Shown here piece by piece: positions 58,209 to 64,000 of a stretch of 64,000 nucleotides of DNA; position 1 is the stretch's first letter; each line of letters begins with the position of its first letter. The stretch spans positions 1 to 64,000 of the forward strand of contig NZ_WWEQ01000001.1 in NCBI RefSeq assembly GCF_009857845.1, given 5' to 3'. The translations under genes were made by a program, and so were the position numbers. The notes below the pieces were generated by a model that ran no database searches, was not told the DNA's origin, and worked only from the letters and a program-made list of their open reading frames with translations. Origin of the DNA: Brevibacterium rongguiense. GTDB lineage: Bacteria; Actinomycetota; Actinomycetes; Actinomycetales; Brevibacteriaceae.

Positions 58209-59720
58209 CTATGCCGCGGCTGTGAAGCGGAGCGCGAAGACGGTGCCGCGGTCCTCCCCCGCGTCGCGCGAGACCACGGAGATGTCGCCGCCCATGGCGC
58301 CCATGAGCGCCTTGGCGATCGCCAGGCCGAGGCCGCTCGAACCGCCCGCTGCCTGCGCGCTGCTCGAGCGGGCGCGGTCGGCGCCCGCGCGCACGAACCG
58401 GTCGAAGACCCGGTCGACGATCTCCGGGGCGATCCCCGGCCCGTCATCGGCGATCCGCACCACGGCCCACGGGCCCTCGTAGGCCGCGCTGGCCGTCACG
58501 GTGGTGCCGGGAGGGGTGTGCACGCGGGCATTGGCGACCACGTTGGCGATGACCTGCACCGCCCGGGCCGGCACCGCCATCCCCATGACCGGCTCGGCCG
58601 GCAGGTCGAGGGCGAACTGGTGCTCGCGGGCCGTGACGTGCGCATCGTCGACGATCTCGAGGAGCAGGGCGGAGAGGTCCACGGGCTCTGGCTCGACGGG
58701 CTCGCGCCCCGCGTCGAGGCGGGCCAGCAGCAGCAGGTCGTCGACGAGGCCGGTCATCCGCACGGCCCCCGCGTCGATGCGCTCGAGGGCCTGCGCCACC
58801 TGGGGCGGGGAGTCCGGGCGCAGCGGCTTCGTGAGGTCCGCGTAGCCGCGGATCGTCGCGAGCGGCGTGCGCAGCTCGTGCGAGGCATCGGCGACGAACC
58901 GGCGGACCTGGAGCTCGCTGTCGTAGCGCGCCTGGAGGGCCGCGTCGACGTGGTCGAGCATGTGGTTGACCGCCGAGCCCACGTCGCCCACCTCGGTGCC
59001 GGGCTGCGAGAGGTCATCCGGCACGCGGGTGCGCAGCGCGGACTCGCCCTGCTCGAGTTCGAGGCGCGAGACCTCGGCGGCGGTCTGCGCCACCCGGCGC
59101 AGGGGCAGCAGGGCCCGGGAGATGAGCAGCCCGGCGAGCACCGCCGCGGCGGCCACGCCGATGACGACGACGAGCGCGGTGCGCCACAGCGTGGCGCCCA
59201 TGGCCGCGTTGACGCCCGTCTGGGGGATCCCGTAGACGACGCGCATGCCGGAGGCCTCGACCGCCACCACGCGGTAGTCGCCCAGGCCCGCCAGGCGCAC
59301 CGTGCGCGGCTCGCCGTCCGGGGAGACGCCGATGAGCCCCCGCAGGGTCTGCGCGTCGAGGGACTCGGAGGCGCCGCGGCCGGCGCGGGCGATCTGGCCC
59401 TGCACCGTGCTGCCGTCCGTCACCGCGGCGATCGTGCCGTCGCCCTGGCCGGGCAGCGACAGGAAGCGCAGGGGGTCCTGGAACGGGTGGCGGCCGGCGT
59501 CGCCGCCGCGGGGCGAGGCCTGGGCGCGCGCGGACAGCTGCTCGAGCTGGCCGTCGAGGTCGTCCATGAGCGAGCCGCGCACGGCGAGCACCGCCGCGGC
59601 GCCGATGCCCACGCCGATGACGGCGAGGATGGCGACGGTGGTGATGATGAGCCGGGCGCGCAGCGTCACGCGTCGGCGCGGCCGCGCGGGCGCCTGCGCG
59701 GCCACCCCCGGCTCAGTCAT
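58209..59720 (-). CDS. Two-component sensor histidine kinase
   Basis: A protein of 503 residues. TM helix 1 at about 25-47, an outer sensor region to about 180, TM helix 2 at 182-200, HAMP (ISRALLPLRRVAQTA), phosphoacceptor His281 in DASHELRTPLATI, N-box NVVANARVH, and G-boxes DDGPGIAPE and GSSGLGLAI. Its start overlaps the response regulator stop by eight bases. Signal unknown. Confidence 0.94.
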   Translation of the reverse strand: MTEPGVAAQAPARPRRRVTLRARLIITTVAILAVIGVGIGAAAVLAVRGSLMDDLDGQLEQLSARAQASPRGGDAGRHPFQDPLRFLSLPGQGDGTIAAVTDGSTVQGQIARAGRGASESLDAQTLRGLIGVSPDGEPRTVRLAGLGDYRVVAVEASGMRVVYGIPQTGVNAAMGATLWRTALVVVIGVAAAAVLAGLLISRALLPLRRVAQTAAEVSRLELEQGESALRTRVPDDLSQPGTEVGDVGSAVNHMLDHVDAALQARYDSELQVRRFVADASHELRTPLATIRGYADLTKPLRPDSPPQVAQALERIDAGAVRMTGLVDDLLLLARLDAGREPVEPEPVDLSALLLEIVDDAHVTAREHQFALDLPAEPVMGMAVPARAVQVIANVVANARVHTPPGTTVTASAAYEGPWAVVRIADDGPGIAPEIVDRVFDRFVRAGADRARSSSAQAAGGSSGLGLAIAKALMGAMGGDISVVSRDAGEDRGTVFALRFTAAA

Positions 59721-60441
59721 CCGCGGCGCGGAGCATGTAGCCGGCGCCCCGCTTGGTGGTGAGCAGCGCCGGGCGGTCGGGGAACGGCGCGTCGATCTTC
59801 TTGCGCAGATAGGAGATGTAGAGCTCGACGATGTTGCCGTTGCCCCCGAAGTCGTAGTCCCACACGCGGTCGAGGATCTGGGACTTCGACAGCACCACGC
59901 GCGGATTGCGCATGAAGAGCAGCAGCACCTCGTACTCGCGGGCCGTGAGCTCGATCGGCGTGCCGCCGCGGGCCACGTCGTGGCTGTCCTCGTCCAGGGT
60001 GAGGTCGCCCACCGTGAGCACCGAGGTCTTCTCTGGCACCGGCGCCGAGCCGCGGCGCAGGCGCGCCGCCACCCGGGCGATGACCTCGTCGAGGTTGAAC
60101 GGCTTCGTCACGTAGTCGTCCCCGCCCAGCCGCAGGCCGGTGAGGCGGTCGTCGACGCCGTCGCGCGCGGAGAGGAACACGACGGGGGTGTCGATGCCCT
60201 CGGCGCGCAGCTTCTCGAGCACCGCGAAGCCGTCGAGGTCGGGCAGCATGACGTCGAGGATGATCGCATCGAACGCCTCCGCGCGCGCCTCGCGCACGGC
60301 CTCGCGGCCCGTGCCCACCGCGGTGGGCTGCCATCCCTGCACCGTGCAGGCCATCGCGAGCAGCTCGGCGAGGTTGGCCTCGTCGTCGACGACGAGGATC
60401 CGCATGGGGGTGCCGTCCGGGTGCTCGAGGTTGGCGCTCAT
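59713..60441 (-). CDS. OmpR-family response regulator
   Basis: A protein of 242 residues. Receiver domain with Asp19-Asp20, phosphorylated Asp63 (ILDVMLPDLDG) and Lys113; C-terminal winged helix with LTAREYEVLLLFMRNPRVVL and VELYISYLRKKID. Works with the kinase encoded directly downstream. ATG 60441; an ATG 36 bases later (MRILVVDDE) is possible. Confidence 0.95.
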   Translation of the reverse strand: MSANLEHPDGTPMRILVVDDEANLAELLAMACTVQGWQPTAVGTGREAVREARAEAFDAIILDVMLPDLDGFAVLEKLRAEGIDTPVVFLSARDGVDDRLTGLRLGGDDYVTKPFNLDEVIARVAARLRRGSAPVPEKTSVLTVGDLTLDEDSHDVARGGTPIELTAREYEVLLLFMRNPRVVLSKSQILDRVWDYDFGGNGNIVELYISYLRKKIDAPFPDRPALLTTKRGAGYMLRAADD

Positions 60442-60447
60442 GGGCTC

Positions 60448-60453
60448 ATTATC
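60448..60453 (-). promoter_or_regulatory. -10 box GATAAT before the response regulator; leaderless start likely
   Basis: GATAAT on the minus strand, six bases, then the ATG at 60441. Lies in the 44-base gap after the GT39 gene, so the two-component pair can be transcribed on its own. Confidence 0.45.
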
Positions 60454-60485
60454 CACGGTCGCCGCGGCCGCCGCCCGCCCGCCGC

Positions 60486-62843
60486 TCACGACTGCGCTCC
60501 CGCGCTCAGGTCGTAGACGACGGTGCCGTCGACGGTGGTGGAGGAGAAGTTCGCCGCCACCCAGTCGGCGATCTGGCCCGCGGCCGAATCGTCGGACGCC
60601 ATGGACTGCCCCGCGATGTAGTAGTGGATCTCGCCCTCCGCCACGTACTGCTGGAACTGCGCGAGCGTGGGCGCTGGATCGGTGCCGTTGAACCCGCCGA
60701 TCGCCATGACCGGCGAGCGCGCAGCCAGTTGGTAGCCGGCCGCGCTGTTCGCACCGGTCGTCGCCGCGATCCACGTGTAGTCGCCGCTGTTCGCCGACAG
60801 GTGGGCCGTGAGCTCCGCGCTGGGCTCGGAGCCGCTCAGCAGCCCGCCCACGCCGCCGGGTCCGCCCTGGGAGCGGCCGCCCTGGGATGCCTGGCCCCCC
60901 TTCGCGGTCTGACCGCCCTGGGAGTTTTGGCCGCCCTGGGAGTTCTGGCCGCCCTGCGAGGTCTGGCCGGGTGGTGTGCCCGTCCGGCCGCCGCCGCCCT
61001 GTCCGCCCCCGCCGCCGGGGCCGCCGCCCATGCCGCCCGTGCCCGCCACGGAGACGAGCGAGCCGGTCGCGGCCGAGCCGATCGTATTGGCGGTCAGCAC
61101 CGCGGGCGCGGCCAGCCCCGTCAGGAGCGCTGCGGCGAGCGCTCCGGCTGCCAGCGTGCGCCGCAGCCGCGGGCCGGCCAGGCTCGCGACGATGAGCGCG
61201 AGCGCCCCGGCGACGCCCACGATGAGGACGCCCCAGCGCAGCCACTCCGGCACACCCGAGACATCCGCCAGGAGCCAGAACTGCCAGCCGCCGGTGATCG
61301 CGAGGACCGCGGCGAGCGCGGGCAGCGTCCACACGCGGCGGCGGGCCAGGAGGGCGGGCGCGCCGATGGCGATGACCGCGGCGATCGCGGGCACGAGCGC
61401 CACCGTGTAGTAGCAGTGCACGATGCCGCTCATGTAGCTCAGCGTCAGCCACGTCACGACCAGCCAACCGCCCCACGCTAAGAGCGCAGCGCGCAGCTGG
61501 GGATCGCCCGCGGCGCGCGGCAGCCGCGGGGCAGCGGCCCGCTCCGGTCGCGCCTCGGCTGCCCGCCCACGGCCGGTGACGTGCTCGGCGGGCGGGGTGT
61601 GGGCCGGGGCCGGGGAACGGCCCGGCAGCGCCGGGCGGGTCCGCCGCGCGGCGCGGTCCTGCAGGCCGGCGACCGCGAGGAGGACGAGGAGTGCGAGGGC
61701 CGCGGGCAGCAGCCAGGCGATCTGCGTGGCGTACTCACCGGTGAGGAGCCGGGCGATGCCCGTCGTGCCCCAGCCGCCGCCCATGCCCCCGCCCACGGAG
61801 CCCTCCTCGTCGCCCGTGAGCCGCCCCAGGCCGTTGTAGCCGAAGGTGAGCTCGAGGAAGGAGTTCGTCTGCGAACCGCCGACGTAGGGGCGCAGGGAGG
61901 CCGGCAGCAGCTCGACGAGCGCGATCCACCAGCCGGCGGAGACGATGAGGCCTGCGAGCGGCCAGCCCAGGCTCGCGATACGGCGGCGCAGCGGCAGGCG
62001 CGCCGCGACGAGCCATGCGGCGACGAGCCCCGGCGCGATGAGCAGCACCTGGAGCTGCTTGGTGAGGAACCCCAGGCCCAGCGCCACGCCGGCGAGCACG
62101 AGCCAGAGGGCCGGTGTGCCCAGCGCCCGGCGCACGAGAGGTGCGCGCCGCGAACCGGCCGCGCGCAGCTCGGGGTTCGCGGGCTCGGCACGTGCGGACT
62201 CGGCGCGTGCGGAGTCGGTGCGAGCCGACTCGGCACGGCCGGCGTCGGCGCGTGCGAGCTGGGCGCGGACCGCCTGCTGGGTGGCGAGCACGGCCGCGGC
62301 CATGAGCGCCACGAGCAGGGCATCCGGGTTGTTGAAGCGGAACATGAGCGCCGCGACGGGGCTGAGGGCGAAGATGAGCCCCGCGCCCAGCGCTGCCCAG
62401 CGCGCGGGCGCGGTGCCGGCCCTGGCCTCGAGCGCCACCCGCACCGAGCGGGCGAGCATGAGCACGGTCAGCCCGGCGAGGATGACCTGCGGCGCGAGGA
62501 TCTGCACACTGCCCAGCCCGAACAGCCGGACGCTGAGCTCCATGAGCCACAGCGCGGCCGGTGGCTTGTCGACGGTGATGGCGTTCGCGGCGTCCGACGA
62601 GCCGAAGAGGAACGCCTCCCAGCTCTGGCTGCCGGCCTGGACCGCAGCGGAGTAGAACGCGTTGGCCCACCCGTTCGCCGCCAGGTTGAGGAGGTACGCG
62701 CCGACCGTGCCGAGGGCCAGCACTGCGAGCGCAATGCCGTACCAGCGGGTGGCGAGGAAGCCCGCGGCGCGGGAGCGGTACGGGACAAGCCTGCCACCCG
62801 GGGTGCGGGCGGGGGCCGCGTGATCGTTCTTCATCTGCAGCAT
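60486..62843 (-). CDS. GT39-family (YkcB-like) polyprenyl-linked mannosyl/glycosyltransferase
   Basis: A membrane protein of 785 residues. The N-terminal PMT-like domain has VDKPPAALWLMELSVRLFGL (an Asp in the first outer loop is catalytic in the family) and many helices to about 590. A Gly/Gln repeat linker (SQGGQNSQGGQNSQGG) leads to a soluble C-terminal domain (YTWIAATTGANSAAGYQLAA, VMAIGGFNGTDPAPTLAQFQ) like that of B. subtilis YkcB. A 30-residue repeat of RA(D/E)SA type sits in a cytoplasmic loop. GGAGG precedes ATG 62843. It would take sugar from a polyprenyl-phosphate made by the GT2 protein upstream. Confidence 0.88.
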   Translation of the reverse strand: MLQMKNDHAAPARTPGGRLVPYRSRAAGFLATRWYGIALAVLALGTVGAYLLNLAANGWANAFYSAAVQAGSQSWEAFLFGSSDAANAITVDKPPAALWLMELSVRLFGLGSVQILAPQVILAGLTVLMLARSVRVALEARAGTAPARWAALGAGLIFALSPVAALMFRFNNPDALLVALMAAAVLATQQAVRAQLARADAGRAESARTDSARAESARAEPANPELRAAGSRRAPLVRRALGTPALWLVLAGVALGLGFLTKQLQVLLIAPGLVAAWLVAARLPLRRRIASLGWPLAGLIVSAGWWIALVELLPASLRPYVGGSQTNSFLELTFGYNGLGRLTGDEEGSVGGGMGGGWGTTGIARLLTGEYATQIAWLLPAALALLVLLAVAGLQDRAARRTRPALPGRSPAPAHTPPAEHVTGRGRAAEARPERAAAPRLPRAAGDPQLRAALLAWGGWLVVTWLTLSYMSGIVHCYYTVALVPAIAAVIAIGAPALLARRRVWTLPALAAVLAITGGWQFWLLADVSGVPEWLRWGVLIVGVAGALALIVASLAGPRLRRTLAAGALAAALLTGLAAPAVLTANTIGSAATGSLVSVAGTGGMGGGPGGGGGQGGGGRTGTPPGQTSQGGQNSQGGQNSQGGQTAKGGQASQGGRSQGGPGGVGGLLSGSEPSAELTAHLSANSGDYTWIAATTGANSAAGYQLAARSPVMAIGGFNGTDPAPTLAQFQQYVAEGEIHYYIAGQSMASDDSAAGQIADWVAANFSSTTVDGTVVYDLSAGAQS

Positions 62844-62844
62844 C

Positions 62845-64000
62845 TCAGGCCTCCCGGTCCTGTGCGCCCGGTCCCGTCGCCGTGCGCCCATCCGCGCCCG
62901 AGGCGCCGGCCTGGCGGGCGCGGACCTGTGCCTCGGCCTCGCGGCTGGGATCGGCGAGCGCGGCGCGCACGCGGGCCAGGACGCTGCCGCGCCGCCGGCC
63001 CGGGCGGACGGCATCGGCGAAGACCCACAGCCGCTGCAGCGCGAAGCGGACGACCGTGGCCAGCACGTTTGCGCCGGTGACGGCGACGAGTACCCAGATC
63101 GTAGGCTGCCCCGCGGTCAGTGCGATGGCCGCGGAGGTCAGCGCCCAGCACAGGGCGAACACCGCGAGCCCCTTGATGTGGTGGCCCAGGGTGTTGCGCG
63201 GGTTCTGCGCCCCGAACGAGTAGCGGCGGTTGAGCGCGGTGTTGAGGATCGCCGAGCCCAGCAGCGCCGTGAGATTCGCGGCCCCCAGCGGCATGAGGTG
63301 GCCGAGGACCAGGAAGCCCAGCGAGTAGACGACCGTGCAGAGGATGCCGACGTCGACGAAGTGGAGGAGCTGGGTGCCCGTGTTCGGCACGGCGGGCGGG
63401 CGCCCCACGAGGGCCGCGATCCGCTCGAGCGGGACCGTGTTGCGGCGCAGCTCGCGGCGCATCCGCCACATCCCGTGCAGGTCGTCGAGGGCCGTGCGGA
63501 CCACGTCGACGGAGGAATCCGGGTCATCGGTCCAGTCGGCGGCGAATTCGTGGATGCGCAGGCCCGACCACTGCGCGAGCGTGAGGACCTCCGTGTCGAA
63601 GAACCAGCCCGTGTCCTCCACATGGGGCAGGACGGCATCCGCGGCGCGCCGCGACATCGCCTTGAACCCGCACTGCGCGTCCGAGTAGTTGACGTCGAGG
63701 AACCCGCGCAGCAGGCGGTTGTAGCAGCGCGAGATGATCTCCCGCTTGGCCCCGCGCTCCACCCGGGCGTCGCGGCGCAGGCGCGAGGCGATGGCCACGT
63801 CGCTGTGCCCGCTCGCGAGGACCGCGATCATGGGATCGAGCAGGCGGACATCCGTGGCGAGGTCGACGTCCGTGTACGCGACGACGTCCGCGCTCGAATC
63901 GGACCACACCTGCTTGAGCGCCCGGCCGCGCCCCTTGAGCCCCAGGCGCACCCAGCGCACCCGCTCGCGGCTGGTGGCGAGGTGGGAGGCCAGGACGGGG
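62845..64000 (-). CDS. GT2 glycosyltransferase fused to GtrA-like membrane domain (5' end cut)
   Basis: The frame runs off the right window edge, so the first part of the GT2 domain is missing; 385 codons are visible. ADVVAYTDVDLATDVRLLDP holds the DxD metal site, and SDAQCGFKAMSRRAADAVLP and DTGWFFDTEVLTLAQWSGLR are typical of polyprenyl-phosphate glycosyltransferases (DPM1/YkcC type). After about residue 215 come four helices of a GtrA domain (TQLLHFVDVGILCTVVYSL, LNTALNRRYSFGAQ). The TGA is one base before the GT39 ATG, so the pair is coupled. Confidence 0.9.
   Translation of the reverse strand, partial: PVLASHLATSRERVRWVRLGLKGRGRALKQVWSDSSADVVAYTDVDLATDVRLLDPMIAVLASGHSDVAIASRLRRDARVERGAKREIISRCYNRLLRGFLDVNYSDAQCGFKAMSRRAADAVLPHVEDTGWFFDTEVLTLAQWSGLRIHEFAADWTDDPDSSVDVVRTALDDLHGMWRMRRELRRNTVPLERIAALVGRPPAVPNTGTQLLHFVDVGILCTVVYSLGFLVLGHLMPLGAANLTALLGSAILNTALNRRYSFGAQNPRNTLGHHIKGLAVFALCWALTSAAIALTAGQPTIWVLVAVTGANVLATVVRFALQRLWVFADAVRPGRRRGSVLARVRAALADPSREAEAQVRARQAGASGADGRTATGPGAQDREA

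Overview
The window is high-GC, densely packed DNA from an actinobacterium, most likely of the Micrococcales type. The evidence is GTG/TTG starts, TANNNT -10 boxes placed directly before start codons, an sdhCDAB operon with two small membrane anchors, and an S10-spc cluster with the order secY-adk-map-...-infA-rpmJ-rpsM-rpsK-rpoA-rplQ but without rpsN or rpsD. I cannot name the genus from sequence alone.

Left part (1-25 kb). The left edge cuts an IS3-family transposase gene. It is followed by about 580 bases of less GC-rich DNA with no recognisable gene, ending in what looks like the 3' end of a tRNA. Then come an RsmC/RlmG-like methyltransferase, sucCD (TCA cycle), a MarR regulator with a clear operator, a lipoprotein, adenosine deaminase, an M20 amidohydrolase, manC, the sdhCDAB operon, a penicillin-binding D,D-carboxypeptidase, an App1-type phosphatase overlapping trpS, cstA with its small YbdD partner, a broken LPXTG surface-protein gene, exodeoxyribonuclease III, a GNAT acetyltransferase, and a one-carbon block: folD-glyA behind a ZTP (pfl) riboswitch, with purU divergent.

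Middle (26-45 kb). This is one long leftward ribosomal cluster: rpsJ, rplC, rplD, rplW, rplB, rpsS, rplV, rpsC, rplP, rpmC, rpsQ, rplN, rplX, rplE, rpsH, rplF, rplR, rpsE, rpmD, rplO, then a terminator, secY, adk and map, then infA, rpmJ, rpsM, rpsK, rpoA and rplQ. The block is interrupted between map and infA by about 3.3 kb of unrelated genes: a calpain-like cysteine protease, two small membrane proteins, and a winged-helix regulator whose divergent promoter carries twin inverted repeats. This insert is the most unusual part of the window. The map gene beside it carries an apparent one-base deletion.

Right part (45-64 kb). There is a GH13 alpha-glucosidase with a complete sugar ABC transporter (binding-protein gene frameshifted in a G6 run), then the str operon (rpsL, rpsG, fusA, tuf). 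The last block runs leftward: a GT2-GtrA protein (cut by the window edge), a YkcB-like GT39 mannosyltransferase, an OmpR-type response regulator, its histidine kinase, and a glycine-rich membrane protein.

Strong hairpins separate most transcription units. Several genes (the methyltransferase, manC, the carboxypeptidase, trpS, purU and the response regulator) have a -10 box 6-8 nt before the start codon, which suggests leaderless mRNAs.
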